From Parafilimonas sp. (GTDB lineage: Bacteria; Bacteroidota; Bacteroidia; Chitinophagales; Chitinophagaceae), in the NCBI GenBank assembly GCA_017856455.1, contig JAFMEZ010000003.1, positions 1 to 64,000 on the forward strand: 64,000 nt of DNA, written 5' to 3'. The notes under the pieces are model-generated. The model made no database searches, had not been told where the DNA came from, and was given only the letters and a program-made list of their open reading frames with translations. Position numbers and translations under genes: made by a program. Below are positions 30,046-40,349 of the stretch, one piece after another; positions within the stretch are counted from its first letter, which is position 1, and each line of letters begins with the position of its first letter.

Positions 30046-31521
30046 TTATTTCTTGATCTCCCAACCTGCACGATAATTTCTCGTAACAAATTGATTCGCT
30101 TCTTCGAAATTGGTGATCTTCATGTTTGTGCCATCCCACAACAGTTTCTTTCTTCCGTAGAATTCAAAACCGTTTCTTCCTGCTGCGTTCTTCACTTCTC
30201 TGCGCAACATGTAACTTCTGATGGCAAGGTTACCCATGAGTACAGTTTCAGTAAGTGGACCAGAATAGTCAAATGAAGAAGTCAATCCTTTATGTTCTTT
30301 GCTATTGAATCCTGCTTTACAAGCTTCAGTCCAAGAAACCTGGTGACCCCATTCTGGTAAGCCTTTCGGAGCATTAGGATCTGGTGCAGGCATAGTGATT
30401 CGCTCACCATTATTGAGATAAATCTTCGGATTATTTCCATACATACCAATCACCATCACACCTTTGGAGCCATGCAAATAAACTCCATTGTCTCCGCCAG
30501 CATCTGGACTCAAAGGTTCGTCGGCTGGGATTTGATCAGGATGGAAAGGTTTTAATCCTCCATCCATCCAAACCATTTTCAATTGAGATTTATTTTTCTT
30601 GGTCTCTGGAAATTTAATTTCAACCAATGCAGAAGGAGGGCATCCTTCAGGAATGAATTCTGGTGTCCAGTCTTTGATGAATACCTGTCCAACACTGCAT
30701 TCAACTTCAGTTGGATATCCTAATCCCAATATTCTGAATGCTGAGTCAATGGTATGACATCCGATATCTCCCAATGCGCCAGTTCCGAAATTCCACCAAC
30801 CTCTCCATTTGAATGGATGGTAGAGTGGATGATAATCAACATAATCTGCGGGGCCGAGCCATGTGTTCCAATCTTCGGGCGACATTGATGTTGGAAGGTT
30901 TGGCTTGTCTTTTGGAACAGGAATTCCCTGTGGCCAAACCGGACGGTTCGTCCAGATCTCAACTTTATGAACTGGTCCGATTAATCCTTTGTTGAACCAA
31001 TCAATTGCAACTTGTTGTTGAGGATTCGATGAGCCCTGGTTACCCATTTGTGTAACCACTTTATATTTTCTTGCAGCTTCAGTAAGCATGCGCGCTTCAG
31101 CAATATTATGTGTCAATGGTTTTTGAACATATACATGTTTACCCATTTGCATACAAGCCATAGCAGCAAATGCATGGAAGTGGTCTGGAGTCGATATGGT
31201 TACAGCATCGATGTCTTTCCCAGATTCCTCAAGCATTTTTCTGAAATCCTTGTAGCGCTTGGCATTCGGGAATTTGTCTACTGCAACTTTTGCTCTATCA
31301 AAGTCGACATCCGTTAACGCAACAACATTACATGCACCATTGTTGTAAGCATTAATGATATCAGACTGGCCTTTACCGCCAGCTCCAATGGCAGCAATGT
31401 TTAGTTTATCGCTGGGTGCAGTATATCCTTTACCAATAACGTGACGGGGAACGATAAAGAATCCAGCTGCTGCGAGTGAACTTTCTTTGATGAAATTTCT
31501 TCGATTTTTTTGATTCGACAT
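30046..31521 (-). CDS. Gfo/Idh/MocA family oxidoreductase, Tat-type signal
   Basis: NRRNFIKESSLAAAGFF; LNIAAIGAGGKGQSDI, ISTPDHFHAFAAMACMQMGKHVYVQKPLTHNIAEARML. Confidence 0.93.
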   Translation of the reverse strand: MSNQKNRRNFIKESSLAAAGFFIVPRHVIGKGYTAPSDKLNIAAIGAGGKGQSDIINAYNNGACNVVALTDVDFDRAKVAVDKFPNAKRYKDFRKMLEESGKDIDAVTISTPDHFHAFAAMACMQMGKHVYVQKPLTHNIAEARMLTEAARKYKVVTQMGNQGSSNPQQQVAIDWFNKGLIGPVHKVEIWTNRPVWPQGIPVPKDKPNLPTSMSPEDWNTWLGPADYVDYHPLYHPFKWRGWWNFGTGALGDIGCHTIDSAFRILGLGYPTEVECSVGQVFIKDWTPEFIPEGCPPSALVEIKFPETKKNKSQLKMVWMDGGLKPFHPDQIPADEPLSPDAGGDNGVYLHGSKGVMVIGMYGNNPKIYLNNGERITMPAPDPNAPKGLPEWGHQVSWTEACKAGFNSKEHKGLTSSFDYSGPLTETVLMGNLAIRSYMLRREVKNAAGRNGFEFYGRKKLLWDGTNMKITNFEEANQFVTRNYRAGWEIKK

Positions 31522-31605
31522 AGCAAGCTTTTTTGGTGATTGTTGATTACCTAAGTTACAATTCGAGCTTAAGATTTATTACATTTAGTAATATAATTTT
31601 TTTAT

Positions 31606-34482
31606 ATGCTCAAATTACATTTTCGTTGGATGACAATTTTTGGAATGGTTTGCGTTCTAAATAGTGCAATTGCTCAAACGGCATCAAGTGATTTTTTATC
31701 CCATCTGTCTTGGAGAATGATTGGTCCTCATCGTGCTGGAAGGACTGTTGGAATTTGTGGAGTTCCATCTCAGCCTAATGTATTTTATATAGGCGTAAAC
31801 AATGGTGGGGTATGGAAGACAAACGATTTTGGACATACTTGGAAGCCAATTTTTGATGATCAAAACACTGGCTCTGTTGGGGATGTTGTAGTAGCTCCTT
31901 CAAATCCCAATGTTATATATGTTGGAAGCGGAGAAGGAATTCAACGTCCGGATCTTTCTGTAGGGAATGGCGTGTATAAATCTGTTGATGCGGGCAAGAC
32001 ATGGGTCAACTTAGGGCTACATGATGCGCAACAGATTGGTGGCATTGCAGTAGATCCAAAAAATGAAAACAGATTATTTGTTGCTGCATTAGGCCATCCA
32101 TATGGTCCGAACAAAGAGCGAGGAGTATATCGAAGTTTAGATGGAGGCAAAACTTTTGACCAAGTGTTGTACATCAACGAAAACACAGGTGCAGTGCAGG
32201 TTGCCATCGATCCGAATAATTCAAACATCATCATTGCTGATATATGGGCAGCTCGTCAGGGTCCTTGGGAGAATGGTGCATGGAATGGACTTGAGAGCGG
32301 TTTGTTTAAATCTGAAGATGGTGGAAATACTTGGAAGAAATTGACCAAAGGCTTGCCTACAACTGCTGAAGATGGTTTGGGAAGAATTGGCTTCACGATT
32401 GCGCCAACTGATTCTAAAAGAATGTATGCAACTGTTGATGCTGAAAAAAAAGGTGGAATATATAGAAGCGATGATGGTGGAGAATCATGGTATATGCTTA
32501 CTGATGATGGAAGATTATGGGGCAGGGGATCAGATTTTGCAGAAGTAAAAGTTGATCCAAGAAATCCTGATATCGTTTATTCAGCAAATGTGGTGACATG
32601 GAAATCTGTAGACGGTGGTAAATCATGGAAGGGCATCAAAGGTGCTCCTGGTGGCGATGATTATCACAGAATTTGGATCAATCCAAATAATCCCAACATC
32701 ATTGCTATGGGCCTTGATCAGGGAGGAACAATTACGGTGAATGGCGGTGAAACATGGTCGTCTTGGTACAATCAGGCAACTGCACAGTTTTATCATGTAA
32801 GCACTGACAATGCATTTCCTTATAATGTTTATGGAGGTCAACAAGAAAGTGGTTCAGTTGGCATTGCATCAAGGTCAAATGATGGGAACATTACATTCAG
32901 GGAATGGCATCCAGTGGGAGTTGAAGAATATGGGTATGTTGCAGCCGATCCATTGGATCCCAATATTATTTATGGAGGAAAGATTACCAAATTTGATAAG
33001 CGTACTGGTCAGGTGCAAAATATTTCTCCCGTTCCGGTGAGAGATGGTAAAGTAAGATTTATTAGAACGGCACCTGTTCTGTTTTCTCCAGTTGACAAGA
33101 AAACATTGTATTTCGCTGGTAATATTATTTTTAAAACTACAGATGGAGGAAACAGCTGGACTACTATTAGTCCTGATTTGACACGCGAGAGGTATGATAT
33201 TCCGAATAGTGTTGGTGTTTATACTGATGAAAAAATGAAGAACATGCCAAGAAGAGGAGTTGTGTATGCATTGGCACCTTCAAATAAAAATATCAATACA
33301 ATATGGGCTGGTACTGATGATGGACTGGTGCATATTACAAGAGATGGCGGATTGCATTGGAAAGATATTACTCCTACAGGTGTAACCTCTTGGAGTAAAG
33401 TGTCGCAGATTGATGCTAGTCATTTTGATGACAATACGGCTTATGTGGCAGTCAATAGAATTCGTTGTGATGATTTGAAACCACATATTTACAGAACACA
33501 TGATGGAGGATCAACCTGGAAAGAAGTTGTCAATGGTTTGCCGAATGAACCCATCAACACAGTAAGAGAGGATCCTGTTAGAAAAGGTTTGCTTTATGCA
33601 GGTTCAGAAAATGGAGTATATGTTTCATTTGATGATGGAGAACATTGGCAATCGCTTCGTCAAAATATGCCAAGCACATCTATTAGGGATTTAGTGGTTA
33701 AAGATGATGACTTGGTCATTGGAACACATGGAAGAAGTTTTTGGATCATGGATAACATATCTGTTCTTCGACAGTTGAATACGTCATCAGTTAAAAAAGA
33801 AAATATTTTATTCAAACCTCAAACTACTTACAGGGTTAGATGGAATATGAATACAGATACACCATTGCCTCCGGAAGAACCAGCTGGGAAAAATCCTCCT
33901 GATGGTGCGATGATCGAATTTTATTTGAATGAAAATGCAGCTTCAGTAGAATTAGACATATTGAATGAAAACGGGAAGCTTGTAAGAAAATTTACAAGCA
34001 ATGATACCTTGTATAAAATTCCTGCTGTAAATATACCATTGTACTGGATCAGGCCACAGCAGCTGCTTTCAACAAATGCAGGCATGCAGCGATTTTTATG
34101 GGATTTCCATTATCAGCCATTGAATGAAGCGCCAAGTTATCCTATTGCAGCAGTTGTAAACAATACTGCTCCAGAACCTTCGTCTCCTTGGGTGATGCCA
34201 GGTACTTATATAGTGCGATTGAAAATAAACGGGAAAATATTAGAGCAAAGATTAAGTGTATTGATGGACCCTCGCGTAAAAACAAGTGTAAAGGATTTAC
34301 AAAGACAACATGATCTTGCTATGATTTGCTATGAAGGAAAAAAATCAACTGAGCATAAACATCCTCAGCTGTACCGTCAGTTTCAAACATTATTTGAAAT
34401 TCTTACTTCATCAGATATGCCTCCAACAACACAAACTGAGAAAGCTGTTTTGAAAGCAAAGCAAGAACTGTCAAAGCTTTAA
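31606..34482 (+). CDS. VPS10/BNR-repeat propeller glycosyl-hydrolase-like protein
   Basis: Multiple SxDGGxTW repeats (KTNDFGHTWKP, SVDAGKTWVN, SLDGGKTFDQ, SEDGGNTWKK, SVDGGKSWKG, TTDGGNSWTT, THDGGSTWKE). Confidence 0.9.
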   Translation: MLKLHFRWMTIFGMVCVLNSAIAQTASSDFLSHLSWRMIGPHRAGRTVGICGVPSQPNVFYIGVNNGGVWKTNDFGHTWKPIFDDQNTGSVGDVVVAPSNPNVIYVGSGEGIQRPDLSVGNGVYKSVDAGKTWVNLGLHDAQQIGGIAVDPKNENRLFVAALGHPYGPNKERGVYRSLDGGKTFDQVLYINENTGAVQVAIDPNNSNIIIADIWAARQGPWENGAWNGLESGLFKSEDGGNTWKKLTKGLPTTAEDGLGRIGFTIAPTDSKRMYATVDAEKKGGIYRSDDGGESWYMLTDDGRLWGRGSDFAEVKVDPRNPDIVYSANVVTWKSVDGGKSWKGIKGAPGGDDYHRIWINPNNPNIIAMGLDQGGTITVNGGETWSSWYNQATAQFYHVSTDNAFPYNVYGGQQESGSVGIASRSNDGNITFREWHPVGVEEYGYVAADPLDPNIIYGGKITKFDKRTGQVQNISPVPVRDGKVRFIRTAPVLFSPVDKKTLYFAGNIIFKTTDGGNSWTTISPDLTRERYDIPNSVGVYTDEKMKNMPRRGVVYALAPSNKNINTIWAGTDDGLVHITRDGGLHWKDITPTGVTSWSKVSQIDASHFDDNTAYVAVNRIRCDDLKPHIYRTHDGGSTWKEVVNGLPNEPINTVREDPVRKGLLYAGSENGVYVSFDDGEHWQSLRQNMPSTSIRDLVVKDDDLVIGTHGRSFWIMDNISVLRQLNTSSVKKENILFKPQTTYRVRWNMNTDTPLPPEEPAGKNPPDGAMIEFYLNENAASVELDILNENGKLVRKFTSNDTLYKIPAVNIPLYWIRPQQLLSTNAGMQRFLWDFHYQPLNEAPSYPIAAVVNNTAPEPSSPWVMPGTYIVRLKINGKILEQRLSVLMDPRVKTSVKDLQRQHDLAMICYEGKKSTEHKHPQLYRQFQTLFEILTSSDMPPTTQTEKAVLKAKQELSKL

Positions 34483-34501
34483 AGTTTTTTAAACCATTAC
34501 C

Positions 34502-36919
34502 ATGAAAAGAGTTTTTTTATTTTTTCTGTTACTCGGCTTCGTAACAGTTTTTGCACAAAGTCCGATTAATCCTGATTTGCTAAAAGGCTCCTGGAAAGCA
34601 TCATGGATCAGTTGTCCGAATATTGGTCAAAGAGATTATGGTGTTTATCATTTCAGAAAAACATTTGAGTTAGATTCAATGAAAGAAAAATTCATTGTAC
34701 ATGTAAGCGCAGATAATCGCTATCGCTTGTTTGTAAATGGTGTTGCAGTATGCAGTGGACCCGCACGTGGTGATTTATACAATTGGTATTTTGAATCGGT
34801 TGATATTGCTCCTTATTTACATAAAGGAAATAATACCATTGCTGCACTTGTTTGGAATATGGGTGTACATGCTCCTGTTGCACAAATTTCTAATCAGACA
34901 GCTTTTGTATTGCAAGGAGATTCAGAGTTTGAAAAAATAATTAACACAAATTCATCTTGGAAAGTAATGAGTGATACTGCATATATACCATGTTCACTCG
35001 ATAATGGCGCAAGGGTTAAATCTTATATGGTTGTTGGTCCGGGTGATCAGGTTGATGCAAGTAAATTTCCATGGGGATGGGAACAGGAAAATTATAAAGA
35101 TGATACTTGGGCAAAAGCTGTGTCTATTACAAATCCTGTGAATGTTGGTTATGGTTCAGATAATTTATGGAGTCTCAAGCCAAGAAATATTCCATTGATG
35201 TTTGAAAAAATTCAGCGTATCCCTGCTGTGAGACGAAGTGAGGGAATGCAAGTTGGCAGCGATTTTTTGAATGGCAATAAGCCATTGATTGTTCCAGCAA
35301 ATAAAACTGTTTCTATTTTATTGGATCAATCATTTAATACTGTTGCCTATCCACAATTGATTACCAGTGGAGGAAAGCATGCATCAATCAAGTTGAGTTA
35401 TACCGAAGCATTACTTGTTGATACGAATACTGCACGATACAAAGGGATAAATGTTAATGGCCAAAATCGTAGAAAAGATTTTCAAAAAGGTAATCGGAAT
35501 GATGTAGAGGATAAACTTGTCATTGGCAACTATGATATTTTTATAGCAGACGGAGGTTCGAAAAGAATGTTCAGACCATTGTGGTTTAGAACATACCGTT
35601 ACATGCAGGTGGATATCACTACGAAAGATGAACCACTTGAGATCAATGATTTATACGGAATGGCAACAGGTTATCCTTTTGAAGTGAAGGCTTCCTTCAA
35701 ATCAAATGATTCTTCGCTTCAGCAAATTTGGGATATAGGATGGAGAACAGCACAGCTTTGCGCAGGTGAAACATATTTTGATTGTCCTTACTACGAACAA
35801 TTACAGTATGAGGGTGATACAAGAATTCAGTCATTGATATCGTTGTATGTTACTGGTGATGATCGTTTGATGCGAAAAGCAATATTGGATTTTTATCATT
35901 CAAGGGTTCCAGAGGGACTTACCCAAGGGCGATATCCAAGCAGCAGGTTGCAGGTGATTCCTCCTTTTTCATTGTATTGGATCAGCATGTTGTATGATTA
36001 TTGGATGCATCGAAATGATTTCAAGTTTGTAGAGCAATTTTTAATGCCAATCGCAGGCGTGTTGGATTGGTATGAAAGGAAAATTGATCAGCAAAAAAAC
36101 ATACTGGGTCCAATGAAGTGGTGGAATTTCGTTGACTGGAATCAAAAATTTCCTGGTGGGACTCCAGATGGTGCGAATGACGGGAATTCCTCAGTGATTA
36201 CTTTTCAATATGTATATACTTTAAAACAAGCAGCTGATTTGTTTGATTATTTTGGTAAAACCAATGAGGCAGCACGTTACAGAGCATTGGCAGAAAAATT
36301 AGGAAAGGCAACTTTCGATTTATGTTATGATGCAAAAAAATCTGTGATTGCAAATACTCCATTGAAAAACACTTTTAGTCAACATGCCAGTATCATGGGA
36401 ATTTTATCCGGGAGTGTGCCCAAAGCATTGCAACAGCAAATTATCTTAAACACCTTGACGGATACTTCAATCAGTCAGGCTACATTCTATTATCGTTTTT
36501 ATTTGAACAGGGCCTTGAATGTTACAGGCAATGCAAACAGGTATTACAAGGAGTTGAAGCCTTGGCGGGATATGATTGACCTGGGTTTAACCACATTTGC
36601 AGAAGAGCCAGATCCAACAAGATCTGATTGTCATGCATGGAGTTCGAGTCCCAATTACGATTTCTTTGCAACTATATGTGGGATCAATCCATCCAAACCA
36701 GGATTTGCAGCAGTGAAGATTGCACCCGCATTGGGAGAGTTGAATCATATTGTTGGATCCATGCCACACCCAGAGGGTACAATCAAAGTGGAGATCAAAA
36801 AAACAGGTACAAATGGTATTGATGCAGCAATAGAATTGCCTAAAAATACACCAGGTGAATTTTTATGGAATGGTAAAGTAATTGCACTTAAACCAGGATC
36901 TCAGCGCATCAAACTCTGA
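34502..36919 (+). CDS. Alpha-L-rhamnosidase-like (GH78-type) protein, secreted
   Basis: Signal peptide; WISCPNIGQRDYGVYHFRKTFELD, HVSADNRYRLFVNG, FDCPYYEQLQYEGDTRIQ, DCHAWSSSPNYDFFATICGI. Confidence 0.85.
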   Translation: MKRVFLFFLLLGFVTVFAQSPINPDLLKGSWKASWISCPNIGQRDYGVYHFRKTFELDSMKEKFIVHVSADNRYRLFVNGVAVCSGPARGDLYNWYFESVDIAPYLHKGNNTIAALVWNMGVHAPVAQISNQTAFVLQGDSEFEKIINTNSSWKVMSDTAYIPCSLDNGARVKSYMVVGPGDQVDASKFPWGWEQENYKDDTWAKAVSITNPVNVGYGSDNLWSLKPRNIPLMFEKIQRIPAVRRSEGMQVGSDFLNGNKPLIVPANKTVSILLDQSFNTVAYPQLITSGGKHASIKLSYTEALLVDTNTARYKGINVNGQNRRKDFQKGNRNDVEDKLVIGNYDIFIADGGSKRMFRPLWFRTYRYMQVDITTKDEPLEINDLYGMATGYPFEVKASFKSNDSSLQQIWDIGWRTAQLCAGETYFDCPYYEQLQYEGDTRIQSLISLYVTGDDRLMRKAILDFYHSRVPEGLTQGRYPSSRLQVIPPFSLYWISMLYDYWMHRNDFKFVEQFLMPIAGVLDWYERKIDQQKNILGPMKWWNFVDWNQKFPGGTPDGANDGNSSVITFQYVYTLKQAADLFDYFGKTNEAARYRALAEKLGKATFDLCYDAKKSVIANTPLKNTFSQHASIMGILSGSVPKALQQQIILNTLTDTSISQATFYYRFYLNRALNVTGNANRYYKELKPWRDMIDLGLTTFAEEPDPTRSDCHAWSSSPNYDFFATICGINPSKPGFAAVKIAPALGELNHIVGSMPHPEGTIKVEIKKTGTNGIDAAIELPKNTPGEFLWNGKVIALKPGSQRIKL

Positions 36920-38023
36920 TTAGATTTTCTTTGCAAACTTTTGTGCTTTCAATGAAAGCTCAGTAGCAAGGAAGCAATGGTCTTGTGTCATTGCAGTCTC
37001 CGTTCTGTTGACAATATCGTCTACAAATAATTTTCCAAACGGTAGTGAAACATCTCTGCAATCAATATATTTTGTTTCCTGATTGTTTGCATAATAGAGG
37101 TGATTCCCACTATCATATCTTGCGATGTCGATATTTTTTCTGATTTCAATAAATCCTTCAGTACCAAGAATTGTCAATCTTCCATCACCCCATGTTTTGA
37201 GTCCGTTTGGCGTAAACCAATCAACTCTTATATATCCTTGTCCACCGTTCCCCTTCAGCATCACATCACCAAAATCTTCGAAATCTGCTTTATCTGGATG
37301 GTTTACGTTTCCAATTTGTGAAGCGACTACTTCAGCGCTTGTTGAATTGGTGAAGAAAAGAAATTGATCGAATTGATGTGAAGCGATATCAGTGATGATT
37401 CCTCCAAATTTCTTTTTGTCCCAAAACCATTCTGGTCTTGATTTTGGATTGATGCGGTGTGGACCCAGTCCGATGGTTTGAATTACTTTCCCAATCAATC
37501 CTTGTTTAACCAATTCACCTGCTTTGATGGTTGCTTTATTTTCGAAACGTTCGCTGAACATGATGGAGTAAATGCGCTTGGTTTCTTTTTGTACTTTTTT
37601 TACTGCCGCCAATTGTTCGAGTGTAGTAATACCAGGTTTGTCTACCAGGTAGTCTTTGCCATGTTTCATTACTTCAATGCCAAGTGGGGCTCTTTCAACT
37701 GGAATACCAGAGCTAAGGATCAGTTGAATTGAATTGTCTTCTAAAATTTCTTTTTCGCTGGATGCAACTTTGGCTTGCGGAAATGCTTTGGTGAAAGCAG
37801 CAATCAATTCTGGTTCTTTTGCATAAACCGCAACCAATTCTCCTCCTCCATTGATGACTGAATTGCACATGCCATAGATGTGATTGTGATTGATATTGAT
37901 CACAGAAAATCTGATGCGTTTTTCTATGGCTTGATTTTCTTCTTTTGTTGTCGAGAATGAAGAAAGCAAAGGCATACCTGAAGCTGCAATGGTTGACTTC
38001 AGAAAAGTTCTTCTTGGAAACAT
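36920..38023 (-). CDS. Gfo/Idh/MocA family oxidoreductase, Tat-type signal
   Basis: MFPRRTFLKSTIAASG; HGKDYLVDKPGITTLEQLAAVKKVQKE. Confidence 0.9.
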   Translation of the reverse strand: MFPRRTFLKSTIAASGMPLLSSFSTTKEENQAIEKRIRFSVININHNHIYGMCNSVINGGGELVAVYAKEPELIAAFTKAFPQAKVASSEKEILEDNSIQLILSSGIPVERAPLGIEVMKHGKDYLVDKPGITTLEQLAAVKKVQKETKRIYSIMFSERFENKATIKAGELVKQGLIGKVIQTIGLGPHRINPKSRPEWFWDKKKFGGIITDIASHQFDQFLFFTNSTSAEVVASQIGNVNHPDKADFEDFGDVMLKGNGGQGYIRVDWFTPNGLKTWGDGRLTILGTEGFIEIRKNIDIARYDSGNHLYYANNQETKYIDCRDVSLPFGKLFVDDIVNRTETAMTQDHCFLATELSLKAQKFAKKI

Positions 38024-38107
38024 AAACGTGATTTTATAAGTATGTGATCAGTTGTATTTCGAATTTACAGAATCATATTGGATAATGGGTGCTATCTACG
38101 AAATCGA

Positions 38108-39421
38108 TTACTTGATGAAATAATCGATAATTAAAACGCCAATTAATCCCATCACTGACACAATGGTTTCCATGATTGTCCATGATCTCAGGGTTTGTTT
38201 GATACTGAGATTAAAATATTCTTTGAACAACCAAAACCCGCTATCGTTAACGTGCGACAGGGTCAAGCTTCCTGATCCAACTGCCAGCACCATCAAGCTT
38301 GGATCAGTATTGGTAGCAACTACCAGTGGCGCAATGATTCCAGCAGTAGTCAATCCAGCAACAGTTGCTGAGCCCATCGCAACACGAATGATGGCGCTGA
38401 TCATCCATCCAAGCAACAATGGTGGGAGTTGAAATTGATTGAGTATTTCTGCGAGTTGCGCACTTACGCCGCTGTCAACATACACTTGCTTGAGTGCACC
38501 AGCACCAGATACAATTAAAATAATCATCAACACATCTTTGATGGAGTCTGCATAAGTAGACATGATAGAAGCAAGTGATGTTCCCCTTACGATGCCAAGT
38601 GCAACAGTTGCATAGATCATAGAGATAAACATGAGCATACTTGGATCCGAAATAAATTGAATGATTGTGGGGGTATTCGATGATTGCTTGTTCAAGCTGA
38701 AATAGGTTGTTATCAATAGAATAAAAACGGGAAGAAGACAGGTGATGATGCTATTGAGAAATCCTGGTAATGCTGCGGTTTCAATTTCTTTCGGCTTGAA
38801 CGTTTGAAGCGGTTCTACATTCATTTTTTTGAGGGTGCTTGCGAAAAGGGGCCCCGCAACAATGATGGTAGGGATAGCAATACAGATACCATACAAAAGT
38901 GTTTTTCCCATATCCGCATGGAGTTGATTCACCAATGCTGCAGGTGACGGATGGGGAGGGAGGAGCCCGTGTGTAACTGAAAGTGCCGAAAGCATTGGGA
39001 TCCCAACGTAGACTGCAGGCAGTTTGAGTCTGTATACAATAGAAAAAATCAATGGTACAAGAAGGACAAAGCCAACGTTATAAAATAGAGGAATCCCTAC
39101 AATGAATCCTGTTAGTACCAGCGCCCAGGTAATTCTTTTCTCTCCAAAGGTTTTTAATAAAACGTCACTGATTTTTTGGGCTGCTCCTGATTCTGCAACC
39201 AGTTTCCCAATCATGGCTCCAAAGAGGATCACCATCAATAAAGAGCCAAGTGTATCACCCACACCTTTTTGAATAGAGGATGGAATTTTTTCGATGGGCA
39301 TCCCAAGGAGGAGTCCACCGATCAGTGAAACAATAATAAAAGAAATAAATGTGTTGCATTTTAACCAGGAAATCAAAAGGATTAGGATAATAATGCAAAG
39401 GGCAATCGTTATGAAAAGCAT
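38108..39421 (-). CDS. Gluconate:H+ symporter family (GntP) transporter
   Basis: MPIEKIPSSIQKGVGDTLGSLLMVILFGAMIGKLVAESGAAQKIS; LPPHPSPAALV; LSHVNDSGFWLFKEYFNLS. Confidence 0.93.
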   Translation of the reverse strand: MLFITIALCIIILILLISWLKCNTFISFIIVSLIGGLLLGMPIEKIPSSIQKGVGDTLGSLLMVILFGAMIGKLVAESGAAQKISDVLLKTFGEKRITWALVLTGFIVGIPLFYNVGFVLLVPLIFSIVYRLKLPAVYVGIPMLSALSVTHGLLPPHPSPAALVNQLHADMGKTLLYGICIAIPTIIVAGPLFASTLKKMNVEPLQTFKPKEIETAALPGFLNSIITCLLPVFILLITTYFSLNKQSSNTPTIIQFISDPSMLMFISMIYATVALGIVRGTSLASIMSTYADSIKDVLMIILIVSGAGALKQVYVDSGVSAQLAEILNQFQLPPLLLGWMISAIIRVAMGSATVAGLTTAGIIAPLVVATNTDPSLMVLAVGSGSLTLSHVNDSGFWLFKEYFNLSIKQTLRSWTIMETIVSVMGLIGVLIIDYFIK

Positions 39422-39518
39422 TGCGTGAATTTATTTAGGTCAAATTTTATGTTGGATTAAAACTTTAAGTAATTTAAGCATTCTGATTTAATAATATTGA
39501 TTTCAAAAACTTGCCTTT

Positions 39519-40340
39519 ATGAAGAATAGACGATCATTTCTACAGTTATCTGCACTGGGTATTGCAGGTACCCTTTCCAATCCATCTTTTGCGATGCAGT
39601 CAGCTCCAAAGTCAGTTGAATTTCCTTTAGGCTTTGCAGGGTATTCATTTGCAAAGTTCAACATCGACCAAATGATTGCCATGTTGCAAAAATTGAATGT
39701 GAAGAATTTATCTGTGAAAGAAATTCATTTGCCATTGAACAGCAGTGTGGAAGCAATTGAAGCAGCCAAGAAGAAATTTGCCGACGGCGGCATCAATGTA
39801 TACACATTGGGTGTAATCTATATGCGTTCGAAAGAAGCTGTAGATCAGGCATTTGATTATGCAAAGAAAGTTGGCGTGAATATGATTGTGGGTGTTCCAC
39901 TTCCTGAACTGCTTGAACATGCTGAACAAAAAGTAAAAGAAACAAATATCAGGCTTGCCATACATAATCATGGTCCAGAGGACAAACTATATCCATCTCC
40001 GAAAGATGTGTATGACCGCATCAAAAATTTTGATGCCAGGGTTGGACTTTGTATTGACATTGGGCACACATTGCGTGCGGGTGTTTTGCCGGAGAAAGCT
40101 GTAAAAGATTACAAAGACAGGTTATTTGATTTGCATATTAAGGATGTAACTGCTATGGCTAAAGATGCCAAGGTGATTGAAATTGGTAGAGGCGTAATCA
40201 ATTATCCTGCATTTTTTGAATCATTGGGAAAGATAAATTACCAGGGCATGTGCAGTATTGAATATGAAAAAGACATGAGTGATCCTTTGGCAGGAATGGC
40301 AGAGTCGGTTGGTTATGTGAAAGGAATCATGAGAGGTTAA
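39519..40340 (+). CDS. Sugar phosphate isomerase/epimerase (xylose isomerase-like TIM barrel), Tat-type signal
   Basis: MKNRRSFLQLSALGIAG; IRLAIHNHGPEDKLYPSPKDVYDRIKNFDARVGLCIDIGHTLRAG; GMCSIEYE. Confidence 0.88.
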   Translation: MKNRRSFLQLSALGIAGTLSNPSFAMQSAPKSVEFPLGFAGYSFAKFNIDQMIAMLQKLNVKNLSVKEIHLPLNSSVEAIEAAKKKFADGGINVYTLGVIYMRSKEAVDQAFDYAKKVGVNMIVGVPLPELLEHAEQKVKETNIRLAIHNHGPEDKLYPSPKDVYDRIKNFDARVGLCIDIGHTLRAGVLPEKAVKDYKDRLFDLHIKDVTAMAKDAKVIEIGRGVINYPAFFESLGKINYQGMCSIEYEKDMSDPLAGMAESVGYVKGIMRG

Positions 40341-40349
40341 TACTTACCT

